The notes under the pieces: model-generated
Told to the model about the DNA's origin: nothing
Database searches by the model: none
What the model saw: only the letters and a program-made list of their open reading frames with translations
Position numbers and translations under genes: made by a program
Shown here: piece by piece, positions 46,709-54,577 of the stretch
How the letters are laid out: each line of letters opens with the position of its first letter
Position numbering within the stretch: position 1 is the stretch's first letter
Assembly: GCF_025917685.1 (NCBI RefSeq)
Contig: NZ_CP089518.1
Location: 1,489,001 to 1,553,000, forward strand
Reading direction: 5' to 3'
Length of the DNA: 64,000 nt
From: Bacillus cereus
GTDB taxonomy: Bacteria; Bacillota; Bacilli; Bacillales; Bacillaceae_G

Positions 46709-46867
46709 TTTATCCCGCTATTTGTGGGCAGTAAAACTTCTACTTCAAAATTCAGCTGGAGCAAAGAAGTTAGTTGGGAGATTAACTGCCCGTAAAAGCT
46801 CGATTGGAGAGGGCTAATAATCAGTGGGGGATGAACAAAACTCCCACTGATTAAAGTTTCACTTTAT
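46709..46867. repeat. bcr1 repeat element
   Basis: 159 bp between TTTAT flanks, about 85-90% like the copy at 23299 by eye, with the same inverted arms and the AAGTTTCACTTTAT end. It sits 75 bases upstream of the M-box promoter. Confidence 0.85.
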
Positions 46868-46940
46868 GTAGTCGAATGCGTATTAGTGTACTCTACAAGA
46901 GGTAGTTGTTGTAATAAGGAAAAGTTTCCATACAAAGTGT

Positions 46941-47145
46941 TGACATCTATTTTAAATAAGAGTAACATTTTCTATGTAATGAAAATAAGTCTCTGTTAGG
47001 TGAGGCTCCTGTATAGAGAAATGCTACTGCCCAAAAATGTCGAGAGACGCCAATGGGTCAACAGGAATGATCGAATTAAGGTTTTTCTTAACGTAGCTGG
47101 TAATGAACCTATGCTATACAGTGCTAAAACTCGGTGAGGGAGAGG
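46941..47145 (+). promoter_or_regulatory. M-box (ykoK leader) Mg2+ riboswitch with promoter
   Basis: Promoter TTGACA (46941), 17 bases, TAACAT (46964). The aptamer runs about 46990-47145 and contains the hallmark strings GTTAGGTGAGGCTCCT, CTACTGCCC, GACGCCAATGGGTCAACAG, TTTTTCTTAACG, CCTATGCTATACAGTGCTAAA. With Mg2+ bound, the downstream terminator should form. AGGTC at 47144 can pair with GACCT at 47194 as an antiterminator. It controls the ATPase-fragment gene, not a full transporter. Confidence 0.93.
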
Positions 47146-47193
47146 TCCGTAGATTTCTAATTATATTAGGAATCGTTTATTTGTGTATGCAAT

Positions 47194-47227
47194 GACCTTT
47201 GCTCTCTTATGAGTAAAGGTCTTTTTT
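47194..47227 (+). terminator. M-box expression-platform terminator
   Basis: Stem GACCTTT/AAAGGTC followed by TTTTTT. Confidence 0.88.
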
Positions 47228-47294
47228 GTTACAAAGCTATGACTAATTTCATAGTATAGATTATAACTAAAAAATAAATGAGGAGGTGAGGAGC

Positions 47295-47399
47295 ATGTCA
47301 AATTCTGACTCGGTTCCGTTACCCATATGCTTCAAATCAAAAATATATGATGTAGGCAGGAAACGACTTGTTCCTCCCTTTATATTTATCATAATGTAG
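47295..47399 (+). CDS. 34-codon ORF between M-box and ATPase fragment
   Basis: Starts MSNSDSVPLPICF, contains RKRLVPPFIFIIM and stops at 47399. AGGAGGTGAGG is 4-5 bases upstream of ATG, the strongest ribosome site in the region. It could be a leader peptide or a decayed remnant of a longer gene. No homology recognised. A short inverted repeat (CACTTT/AAAGTG, 47427-47444) lies between it and the next gene. Confidence 0.45.
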   Translation: MSNSDSVPLPICFKSKIYDVGRKRLVPPFIFIIM

Positions 47400-47499
47400 C
47401 GTTTATTTGAGTATTCCAGCGCTAGACACTTTCACGCTAAAGTGGATAAATTGAGAAACAAAGCGTTTCTTCCTATGGTATAAAGGAGGAGACGATAAT

Positions 47500-48225
47500 A
47501 TGTTATATGCAAACAAAACTGTGGGTAACACGTCATATAAACTAAGTAAAAAATCAATAAAAGAACAAATAATGCTCCAAAAAAATAAAGATTTATTAAT
47601 TGAAATTGCAACGAGAGATGTAAAATCTGTATTTGCGTATTTTAAAACAACAAGAGACGGACTATCTGTGAAAGAAGCACAAAAACGAATTCAAGTATAC
47701 GGCCGAAATGAATTAATTTCAAAAAGAGCGCGTATTGCGGAAGTGATGATAAAGCTAAGTGAAATGATTCCAGGTCTTTCAAAACAAAATGCACGTGATG
47801 AATTACAATGTGAAACAGTTACTGTTTCTAGAGTAGAAGCATCTAGCCTAACAGGGCTAAACAATGAATTGAAAATGATGAAGCTACCAGTACAAGAGCT
47901 TGTACCTGGGGATATGATTTTTCTTTCAGAGGGCGATACAGTACCAGCAGATGTACGTATTATTTATGCAAATGATTTATTAGTGAATGAATCTATGCTG
48001 ACAGGAAACGATGCTAGTATTGAGAAATTTGAAAGCTGCTATCATCTAGAACGTAAACGATTTATTCCATTAAAACGGATGAAAGACTATAATCCACTTG
48101 AACTTGAAAATGTATGTTTCAAAGGTACGTATATTGTTGGGGGAACTGCAAAAGCTGTAGTTGTTTCGACAGGTAAAAATACGTATTCAGGAATACTTCA
48201 TACTTGTTGTGGTAGAACGTCTTAA
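47500..48225 (+). CDS. Orphan P-type ATPase N-terminal/actuator fragment (MgtA-like)
   Basis: 241 residues, cytoplasmic. Residues ~40-75 match the cation-ATPase N-terminal domain (GLSVKEAQKRIQVYGRNEL). Residues ~98-235 match an MgtA actuator domain: ELVPGDMIFLSEGDTVPADVR (133-153), then NPLELENVCFKGT (198-210) and AVVVSTGKNTYSGIL. Transmembrane helices 1-2, normally between these parts, are missing, as are the DKTGT phosphorylation domain, nucleotide domain and all other helices. The actuator TGES is TGND (168-171), losing the catalytic Glu. AAAGGAGGA upstream supports ATG 47500. It cannot transport alone; either a regulator or a decaying gene. Confidence 0.8.
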   Translation: MLYANKTVGNTSYKLSKKSIKEQIMLQKNKDLLIEIATRDVKSVFAYFKTTRDGLSVKEAQKRIQVYGRNELISKRARIAEVMIKLSEMIPGLSKQNARDELQCETVTVSRVEASSLTGLNNELKMMKLPVQELVPGDMIFLSEGDTVPADVRIIYANDLLVNESMLTGNDASIEKFESCYHLERKRFIPLKRMKDYNPLELENVCFKGTYIVGGTAKAVVVSTGKNTYSGILHTCCGRTS

Positions 48226-48304
48226 TTTGTTAATGATGCTAAATATAAAAAAACAATGTATAATAGACAAAGTTGAACAAAAACGTAGAATGGTAATCTA
48301 TATA

Positions 48305-48339
48305 TAACCTTACGTGATAACGTGAGGTTATTATTTTTT
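48305..48339 (+). terminator. Intrinsic terminator
   Basis: Stem TAACCTTACG/CGTGAGGTTA with T-rich tail, closing the ATPase-fragment unit just before the exonuclease gene. Confidence 0.8.
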
Positions 48340-48357
48340 GTTAGTAGGAGAGGTATT

Positions 48358-49224
48358 ATGAAAAAAGTATTATTAGTTGATGGTATGGCACTATTATTTC
48401 GTGCTTTTTACGCAACAAGTGTCTACGGACAATTTATGAAGAGACAAGATGGTACCCCAACGAATGGGATTCATGGTTATATGAAACATTTATTAACGGC
48501 AACACAAGCAATTGAGCCAACACACATTGTAACGTGCTGGGATATGGGAAGTACGACATTTAGAACAGAATCGTTCTCGAATTATAAAGCAAATCGTGCA
48601 GCACCGCCGGAAGAATTAATTCCACAATTTGATTTAGTGCAAGAAATGACTGCGAAATTATCTATTCCAGTCATCGGTATGAAAGGTTATGAAGCTGATG
48701 ATTGTATCGGTACACTTGCAAAACAATATTGTAACGAAGCGGAAGTTTATATTTTAACTGGAGATACAGATCTACTGCAACTTGTTGAAAAGAACGTTAC
48801 AGTTATGCTTCTTCGTAAAGGAATTGGAAATTATGAGTATTATACACCGGAGAAAATCATGGAAGAGAAAGGTGTAGAACCTTGGCAAATTGTCCATGCA
48901 AAAGCATTCATGGGAGATACAAGTGATAATTATCCAGGTGTAAAAGGTATTGGTGAAAAAACAGCGTATAAGCTTATTCAAGAACATGGTACAGTATCGG
49001 CAGTACTAGAAAATATAGCATCATTAACGAAAGCACAGCGTACAAAAATTGAAAGTGATTTAGAGAACTTAAATATCTCTTTACAATTAGCGCAAATTCA
49101 TTGTGAAGTTCCAATTTCATGCTCGTTAGAAGAAGGGGTGCACACAATGGATGAAGAAAAACTACGATTCGTTTGCAACGAAATGAACTGGGGAAGACCT
49201 GAAATATTAATTAATATGCTTTAA
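48358..49224 (+). CDS. ypcP: 5'-3' exonuclease (YpcP-like, PIN/H3TH fold)
   Basis: 288 residues, like the small domain of DNA polymerase I. Acidic metal sites: LLVDGMALLFRAFY (about 5-18), CWDMGSTTFR, GYEADDCIGTL (about 109-119), TGDTDLLQLV (about 133-142), and AFMGDTSDNYPGVKGIGEKTA (about 183-203) with the helix-three-turn-helix. Removes flaps/RNA primers. ATG 48358 follows AGGAGAGG; codons upstream to 48322 overlap the terminator and are not used. Confidence 0.92.
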   Translation: MKKVLLVDGMALLFRAFYATSVYGQFMKRQDGTPTNGIHGYMKHLLTATQAIEPTHIVTCWDMGSTTFRTESFSNYKANRAAPPEELIPQFDLVQEMTAKLSIPVIGMKGYEADDCIGTLAKQYCNEAEVYILTGDTDLLQLVEKNVTVMLLRKGIGNYEYYTPEKIMEEKGVEPWQIVHAKAFMGDTSDNYPGVKGIGEKTAYKLIQEHGTVSAVLENIASLTKAQRTKIESDLENLNISLQLAQIHCEVPISCSLEEGVHTMDEEKLRFVCNEMNWGRPEILINML

Positions 49225-49232
49225 AAGGTATG

Positions 49233-49276
49233 GAAAGGTAGATCAAATACATTTTTGATCTACCTTTCTTTTTTTG
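49233..49276 (+). terminator. Intrinsic terminator after the exonuclease gene
   Basis: 15-bp stem GAAAGGTAGATCAAA/TTTGATCTACCTTTC and seven T. Confidence 0.9.
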
Positions 49277-49411
49277 TTCACAAAGTTGTCAGAAAATAAA
49301 CTCGATATTCATATGAAGTTCAAATAGATTTCACAACAATCAATTATTATAAGAACACACAGATAATTTCTTATCTTTTATATAAACCATCCCCCAAGGA
49401 GGAAAATAAAC

Positions 49412-49552
49412 ATGCGAAAAAAAGTGAGAAAATCCTTTAAACAATTATTAACTGAAAATAAACAATCATTATTAAGTAATAAAGAGAATATGAAAGAGAT
49501 AGAAGAACGAATTGAGAAACGACATGTAGCATATAGTTGTTCTAATAATTGA
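49412..49552 (+). CDS. FbpB-like small basic protein
   Basis: 46 residues: MRKKVRKSFKQLLTENKQSL then KENMKEIEERIEKRH. The F-x-x-L-x-x-E-N-K-x-x-L-L pattern and the following EIEERI helix match the Fur-regulated basic protein FbpB family, an RNA-chaperone-like helper of FsrA in B. subtilis. CAAGGAGG is 8 bases upstream of ATG. A near-palindrome GATAATTTCTTATC lies upstream (49362-49375), but its centre is one base too long for a good Fur box. Confidence 0.65.
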   Translation: MRKKVRKSFKQLLTENKQSLLSNKENMKEIEERIEKRHVAYSCSNN

Positions 49553-49565
49553 ATGAAGATTGATT

Positions 49566-49600
49566 TATAACACCCCTTCACAAAGTGAAGGGGTGTTATA
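49566..49600 (+). terminator. Very strong hairpin after the FbpB-like gene
   Basis: Perfect 16-bp stem TATAACACCCCTTCAC/GTGAAGGGGTGTTATA with a 3-base loop but no T run, so it may act as an mRNA-stabilising hairpin as much as a terminator. Confidence 0.7.
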
Positions 49601-49637
49601 GTGTAGTGAGAAGGGACAAAGAAGGGAGAGCTATTGT

Positions 49638-50486
49638 GTGAATGTAGTGGAGAAGCTTGGAGAAAATAATATATCATGTCTTATTAGTCTATCGGAAAGG
49701 ATAGGCTGGGATTATAGTTTAGAAGAAATCGACACCATTTTAAGTTCAGGTATCGTATATGGCATGCGGAATGGAAAGGGAGAAGTAATTGCTAGTGCAG
49801 CAATTATATTATATGAAGGGGCATTAGCGTCTATCGGAATGGTGATTGTACATCCAGATTATAAAGGAAGAGGGCTCGGAAAAACGATAATAGATTCATG
49901 CGTTAAGAGCGTATCAACTCATACTCCAATTATGCTAATTGCTACGGATGAAGGAAAGCCTTTATATGAAAAGCTAGGATTCAGAGCGGTGAGTTATGTT
50001 TCTAAATACATATGTAATGTGTATAATGAATTTCATAAATATGAAACAAATGAAGAGTATATCATTAACTATGAAGAGCAAGATTTTGAAGATATAGTAC
50101 AAATAGATGAAGGTGCATTTGGAGCAAATCGTAAAGAATTTTTAAGGTATAGAATTACACAGAGTGAACAATGTGTAGTTATTAAAGATAGAAAGAAAAA
50201 AATTATAGGTTATGGTCTAAGTATACAAACACCAGAAAATAAAATAATAGGACCAATCGTTGCTAAAAATGACACAATGGCAATGGGAATTGTTCATTCT
50301 TTAGCAAAAGGACATATTGGAAAATTAAGAATTGATGTACCAGAAGGAAAGAAAGATTTCATGAAAGAATTAGAGATTACTGGTTTTAAAAAGGCTAATA
50401 CACCACCAATTATGATGAAAAATAGCGATGAATTATTAAAAAGGAATAATGAGCTATATAGTATTGCGGCACAAATTTTTGGATGA
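49638..50486 (+). CDS. Two-domain GNAT acetyltransferase (YitH-like)
   Basis: 282 residues. The N-terminal GNAT domain has the CoA loop GMVIVHPDYKGRGLGKTIID (about 72-91) and YEKLGFRAVSYVSKY. The C-terminal ~140 residues form a second GNAT-like domain (FEDIVQIDEGAFGANRKEFLR, ending with KKANTPPIMMKN) as in Acetyltransf_18 proteins. GTG 49638 follows GGGAGAG with 7 bases. Substrate unknown. Confidence 0.83.
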   Translation: MNVVEKLGENNISCLISLSERIGWDYSLEEIDTILSSGIVYGMRNGKGEVIASAAIILYEGALASIGMVIVHPDYKGRGLGKTIIDSCVKSVSTHTPIMLIATDEGKPLYEKLGFRAVSYVSKYICNVYNEFHKYETNEEYIINYEEQDFEDIVQIDEGAFGANRKEFLRYRITQSEQCVVIKDRKKKIIGYGLSIQTPENKIIGPIVAKNDTMAMGIVHSLAKGHIGKLRIDVPEGKKDFMKELEITGFKKANTPPIMMKNSDELLKRNNELYSIAAQIFG

Positions 50487-50520
50487 AAAAAGAATCCTTT
50501 TCACGTAAGGATTCTTTTTT
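50486..50520. terminator. Bidirectional terminator
   Basis: AAAAAAGAATCCTT/AAGGATTCTTTTTT between convergent genes. Confidence 0.85.
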
Positions 50521-50527
50521 AGGTAAT

Positions 50528-51088
50528 TTAATCACGATATTGGTCATGAGTAGGTTGAAAGAGGTCTTCCTCGATATCCCTCACCATAGAAAAATGATCG
50601 ACGTTATAATGCCCATGTAAAGTTTTATTATGATGACCAATAATTTGCTCTGCAGACAATACGTCAGAATCAGTTGTGGAATGACCATTTTTAATTAATG
50701 TAACGTCAAATCCTTGTACAGTAGCTGTTCTAACTGCGGTGTCAATGCAATGTTCTGTTTTACATCCACCTATAACAATATGATTAATTTTTTCTTCTTT
50801 TAAAAGTTCAAGTAAAGAAGTGCCATAGAATGAGTTTGTTGCTGCTTTATTAATAAGGATTGCAGACTGAGGTACTTTAATTTGATTATGTACTTCAAAT
50901 CCTACACCACTACCAGAAGCAACATCGATATCTCTTACGAAAACAATAAGGGCATTTGAATCTATTGCTTTTTGTACGGCTGTATTTAGTGTAGATAATA
51001 GCACGGTTTTACGAAAAACTTCATTTTCTTGTTCATTTCCATCAATTAATTCTTGCTGAGCATCGATAATTAATAGTGCTTGTTTCAT
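50528..51088 (-). CDS. Isochorismatase-family cysteine hydrolase
   Basis: 186 residues. Catalytic triad visible: Asp9 in LLIIDAQ, Lys81 in INKAATNSFYGT, Cys114 in GGCKTEHCIDTAV (C109 is also present). The fold hydrolyses amides such as nicotinamide, or N-carbamoyl compounds; specificity cannot be read. AAAGGGGATAG upstream of ATG. Single gene. Confidence 0.9.
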   Translation of the reverse strand: MKQALLIIDAQQELIDGNEQENEVFRKTVLLSTLNTAVQKAIDSNALIVFVRDIDVASGSGVGFEVHNQIKVPQSAILINKAATNSFYGTSLLELLKEEKINHIVIGGCKTEHCIDTAVRTATVQGFDVTLIKNGHSTTDSDVLSAEQIIGHHNKTLHGHYNVDHFSMVRDIEEDLFQPTHDQYRD

Positions 51089-51270
51089 TCGCTATCCCCT
51101 TTAATATAAAATAAATTCCATTTTACATATTCTTTTATATTGTAAGGAAATCCTCTATTGTCTACGAAGTAGACGATAGATTTACAAAGTTGTCAAATAA
51201 ATTTCATTCTCATAGCGTGTAAAAACATGTATGATAAGAAGTGGAGAATTTTTGAGTAGGTGGGAATATC

Positions 51271-51531
51271 ATGCAAACAGTAGAAGATTATCTTTCATTC
51301 TTACATACGAAAGGATTTAAATTATCAGAGGAAGCACAAGGGTTTATTATGTTCGGACAGGGATATACGGGTGCATCTGATGGAATTGTAAACGCAGCAA
51401 TAGAAGCGACGATTAAACATCAATTACAGTTTGATGGGAGTTATTTTGTTGCGTTATTAGAACGATTGAAAGAAGAAGAAATTACAGATAAAAAAAGCGC
51501 TAAGGCTTTTATGCGGAAGTTACAAGCGTAA
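51271..51531 (+). CDS. Small DUF6123-like protein
   Basis: 86 residues (MQTVEDYLSFLHTKGFKLSE..., then QGYTGASDGIVNAAIEATIK). TAGGTGGGA upstream of ATG. I associate this sequence with the DUF6123 family, but cannot confirm. Helical, soluble, function unknown. Convergent with the EamA gene three bases away. Confidence 0.7.
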   Translation: MQTVEDYLSFLHTKGFKLSEEAQGFIMFGQGYTGASDGIVNAAIEATIKHQLQFDGSYFVALLERLKEEEITDKKSAKAFMRKLQA

Positions 51532-51533
51532 CT

Positions 51534-52445
51534 TCACGCAGCCCGCGCTTCTTTTTTTGTCTTTGAAGGAAGTTCAACAAAAACCATACCTAGGAATATA
51601 CATAGACACCCGATAATGGCAGAAATAGAAAGTTGTTCGTTTGCAACTAGAACGCCTGTTAATGCAGCAAAAACGGGCTCCATTGCGAAAATAATTGCTA
51701 CTCTCGTTGGAGAAGTGTGTTTTTGTGCAGATGTTTGAATGAAAAAAGCAATTGATGTCGCAAACAGGGAAGTTAGAAAGAGAGCGAATAAAAAGGACTG
51801 ATTCGTCCATAGTGACACTGAAAATAATTTTTCCCAATCTTCAAACAAAAAGGCGCAAATAGAAGAAAACATACCAACAGCTAATACTTGTGACGTGCTT
51901 AACAATAAAGGTGATATTTTCTTAGAAAAGAAGCCGTTAACAAGAATATGGGCAGCGAAAGCAACTGCACAACCAAGAACGAGTATATCTCCAATGTTTA
52001 ATTGAAAAGAATCACCAGCCGTTAATAAGTATAAACCTGCTGTTGCTACAGCAATACCGAGTACGATAAAAATGGTAGCTTTTTGTTTTAAAAAGATAAA
52101 AGACAAAATTGGTACCATAACGATACTAAGCCCTGTTAAGAAACCAGCTTTTGAAGAAGTTGTATAAAGTAAGCCGAATGTTTGTAATACATAGCCAACA
52201 CATAAAAAGAAGCCAACGATTAATCCAGCGAGACTACTCTGTTTTATATCTTGTTTTGAAGATTTTTTTGAGAAAATCATTTGAACGAATAATAAAATAA
52301 CTCCGGCGAATAAAAAGCGAATACCATTAAAAGTAAACGGACCAACGAAAGACATAGCATTTTGAACGACAACAAACGTAGCTCCCCAAATAAAAGAGAC
52401 AAATAATAAAGCAAGAGGAGCAATCCAATCTTTTTTCACACTCAT
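51534..52445 (-). CDS. EamA/DMT-family transporter
   Basis: 303 residues with ten membrane segments in two EamA halves (N-terminal WIAPLALLFVSFIWGATFVV; second half GDILVLGCAVAFAAHILVNG). Drug/metabolite exporter of unknown substrate. AACGGGGGT upstream; it starts 7 bases after the RNase H-like gene, so the two are co-transcribed. Confidence 0.9.
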   Translation of the reverse strand: MSVKKDWIAPLALLFVSFIWGATFVVVQNAMSFVGPFTFNGIRFLFAGVILLFVQMIFSKKSSKQDIKQSSLAGLIVGFFLCVGYVLQTFGLLYTTSSKAGFLTGLSIVMVPILSFIFLKQKATIFIVLGIAVATAGLYLLTAGDSFQLNIGDILVLGCAVAFAAHILVNGFFSKKISPLLLSTSQVLAVGMFSSICAFLFEDWEKLFSVSLWTNQSFLFALFLTSLFATSIAFFIQTSAQKHTSPTRVAIIFAMEPVFAALTGVLVANEQLSISAIIGCLCIFLGMVFVELPSKTKKEARAA

Positions 52446-52452
52446 ACCCCCG

Positions 52453-52839
52453 TTAATTTTGTAAGATAGCTTTTCTAGCTAATTCATCAGCGACTTTATT
52501 TTGACTACTTGGAATCCACTTAATAAAAAAGAGATCGAAACTTTTTATGTACTGCAGTGCTTCCTCTAATAGTGGTGCAAACATTTTATTTTTTGCGTAT
52601 TCTTTTTCAACAGCTCGCTCGACAAGTTGCGAATCTGTACGAAAAGAGACAATGTTATAATTATGCTCCGTGCAATATTTTAATGCTGCAAGTAAAGCGT
52701 GGTATTCTGCTTCATGATTGGACATTGTCCCAAGGGGAAATGATAATTGTACAGCTGGTTGAACCCCTTTAATAAACACTCCTGCACCAGAAGGACCAGG
52801 ATTTCCTTTTGATGCACCATCAATATATACTTCAATCAA
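52453..52839 (-). CDS. ypeP: RNase HI-fold protein (YpeP-like)
   Basis: 128 residues. All four RNase H carboxylates appear present: Asp7 (YIDGAS), Glu45 (NHEAEYHALLAAL), Asp69 (FRTDSQ) and Asp118 (NKVADELA). It may cleave RNA in hybrids, although Bacillus homologues of this type lack the basic protrusion of E. coli RNase HI. TTGGAGG upstream of ATG. First gene before the EamA transporter. Name from synteny and length. Confidence 0.85.
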   Translation of the reverse strand: MIEVYIDGASKGNPGPSGAGVFIKGVQPAVQLSFPLGTMSNHEAEYHALLAALKYCTEHNYNIVSFRTDSQLVERAVEKEYAKNKMFAPLLEEALQYIKSFDLFFIKWIPSSQNKVADELARKAILQN

Positions 52840-52864
52840 AATGAGAAACCTCCAAATTATAAGA

Positions 52865-52903
52865 TTATCCCCTACTTATATGTTTCCTTGAAGTAGGGGA
52901 TAG
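52865..52903 (-). terminator. Hairpin after the aldose epimerase gene
   Basis: 12-bp stem TATCCCCTACTT/AAGTAGGGGATA with a weak U tail on the minus strand. Confidence 0.65.
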
Positions 52904-52908
52904 AGTAC

Positions 52909-53781
52909 TTAGCCGATTGTAAGACTATAACGACATGTAAATGTTTCATTCGCTTGTAAAGATTGAATTCCTTTTTTTTCCTTGAAATCTTTTGCTGGAT
53001 TTATTTCATCAGCAATCCCGTACCAAGGTTCAATACATAAGAAAGGTGCGTTCTCGCCTGGTGTCCATACGCCGACAAATGGGAAGCCGTCAAATTCTAC
53101 TTTTACAAATTTATTATGTTTATGAGAACGAATAGAGATTTCATTCGTATTCATATTTTCAAAAATAAGCGCATCATTTTTGAATAAATCGTATGTAAGT
53201 GGTAATTCATTCGTATTTTCAGCGATTAATTGCTTTTTACTTGAAAGGTAAGGTCCTTCTAATACGCTTGTTTCTAATCGTTCAGAACCATTAAATGATA
53301 AATGATAATCTGTAAATGATTCGCCCTCTAATAAGGGGAAGTTGAAACCAGGGTGTGCTCCGATTGAGAAGAACATCTCTTTTGAAGTAGGATTATTTAC
53401 TCCATATGTTACATGAACGATTTGTCCGTCTAGCTCATAAGAAACGAGTAATTCGAATTCGTATGGGTATTTTTTTAATGTTTCTTCATTACTAGTAACA
53501 ATATAAGTGATATTCGTTTCACTTTGTTCTTTTACAGAGAATGTAAGATCACGAGCAAAGCCGTGTTGTGTTAAAGAATATGGTTTACCATCTACGTAGT
53601 ATGTATTATCTACTAATCGGCCGACAATTGGGAATAAAATTGGTGCGCGGCGCCCCCAATAAGTAGAATCGCCTTGCCATAAGTATTCAGTGTTATCTTC
53701 TTTTAAGCGAACGCTTTGTAATTCTGCACCTTTGTCAGAAATGGAAACGATCACTTTTTCATTTTGAATTGTTGCTGTCAT
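52909..53781 (-). CDS. Aldose 1-epimerase family protein (LacX-like)
   Basis: 290 residues, galactose-mutarotase fold. SKEMFFSIGAHPGFNFPL (about 134-151) holds the conserved His, and FVGVWTPGENAPFLCIEPWYG (about 225-245) the active-site Glu. It probably interconverts alpha/beta anomers of a hexose or hexose phosphate. TAGGAGG upstream of ATG. Divergent from queT. Confidence 0.88.
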   Translation of the reverse strand: MTATIQNEKVIVSISDKGAELQSVRLKEDNTEYLWQGDSTYWGRRAPILFPIVGRLVDNTYYVDGKPYSLTQHGFARDLTFSVKEQSETNITYIVTSNEETLKKYPYEFELLVSYELDGQIVHVTYGVNNPTSKEMFFSIGAHPGFNFPLLEGESFTDYHLSFNGSERLETSVLEGPYLSSKKQLIAENTNELPLTYDLFKNDALIFENMNTNEISIRSHKHNKFVKVEFDGFPFVGVWTPGENAPFLCIEPWYGIADEINPAKDFKEKKGIQSLQANETFTCRYSLTIG

Positions 53782-53861
53782 GAAGTGAAACCTCCTAAAT
53801 CTTTCATATGTTTTATTATACGTTGTCCAAAAGAAAAAAGGTAGTAAATGATAGGAATCTA

Positions 53862-53890
53862 TTGACGAAAGAGTGCCTATTGCGTAAAAT
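53862..53890 (+). promoter_or_regulatory. queT promoter
   Basis: TTGACG (53862), 17 bases, TAAAAT (53885). Start expected near 53897, just before the preQ1 aptamer. Confidence 0.75.
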
Positions 53891-53915
53891 ATACTCTTGT
53901 TGCTTAAAAACGAAT

Positions 53916-53955
53916 AACGTGGTTCGAAACCATCCCACGTAAAAAAACTAAGGAG
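53916..53955 (+). promoter_or_regulatory. PreQ1-I riboswitch
   Basis: P1 stem CGTGG/CCACG, then the A-rich tail AAAAAAACTAAGGA, which is the family's conserved 3' end. The AAGGAG of the tail is also the queT ribosome site, so preQ1 binding should hide it and block translation. Confidence 0.9.
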
Positions 53956-53963
53956 ATTTTGTC

Positions 53964-54449
53964 ATGAATATAAGAACATTAGTCGGTAATGGTATTTTAG
54001 CGGCATTATATATTGCTGTTTCTATGCTTATTCAGCCATTTGGCTTTACGAATGTACAGTTTCGTATTTCAGAGATGTTTAATCATCTCGTTGTATTCAA
54101 TAAGAAAGCAATTTACGGGATTGTATTAGGTGTATTTTTAACGAATCTCTTTTTCTCACCTATGATCGCTTACGATTTAGTGTTTGGAGTAGGACAATCG
54201 ATTCTTGCACTACTTGCAACTATTATTTCTATGCGCTTTATTAAAGGTGTTTGGGCTCGCATGATTTTTAATACGGTGATCTTTACAGTCACAATGTTTA
54301 TGATAGCAATCGAACTTCATCTTGCATTTGATCTGCCATTTTTATTAACATGGCTAACGTGTGCAGTTGGTGAATTTGTTGTAATGGCGATTGGTATGCC
54401 TGTAATGTACTGGATTAATAAGCGAGTACAATTTGAAAGATTTATGTAA
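53964..54449 (+). CDS. queT: QueT-type queuosine precursor transporter
   Basis: 161 residues with five or six membrane segments and the signature FRISEMFNHLVVFNKKAIYG (about 34-53), then MIAYDLVFGVGQS. An ECF-type S component that takes up preQ1/queuosine precursors. The preQ1 riboswitch directly upstream confirms the substrate class. Strong start at ATG 53964, 8 bases after AAGGAG. Confidence 0.93.
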   Translation: MNIRTLVGNGILAALYIAVSMLIQPFGFTNVQFRISEMFNHLVVFNKKAIYGIVLGVFLTNLFFSPMIAYDLVFGVGQSILALLATIISMRFIKGVWARMIFNTVIFTVTMFMIAIELHLAFDLPFLLTWLTCAVGEFVVMAIGMPVMYWINKRVQFERFM

Positions 54450-54458
54450 TAGGTGAAA

Positions 54459-54491
54459 GAGCCGTTCCTTATATAGGGTGGCTCTTTTTGT
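54459..54491 (+). terminator. Intrinsic terminator after queT
   Basis: Stem GAGCC/GGCTC around TTCCTTATATAGGG, then TTTTT. Confidence 0.75.
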
Positions 54492-54577
54492 ATGTGATTA
54501 TATTGAATATAATACTGTGACTCTTGATAAAATATAATAAAATAAATATAAGAAGTCTTATATAAGGGGAATCTAGT

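Noticed and set aside
49362..49375. GATAATTTCTTATC as a Fur box
   Set aside because: The two half-sites are separated by 4 bases instead of the 3-base centre of the 7-1-7 consensus, and no outer T/A match completes it.
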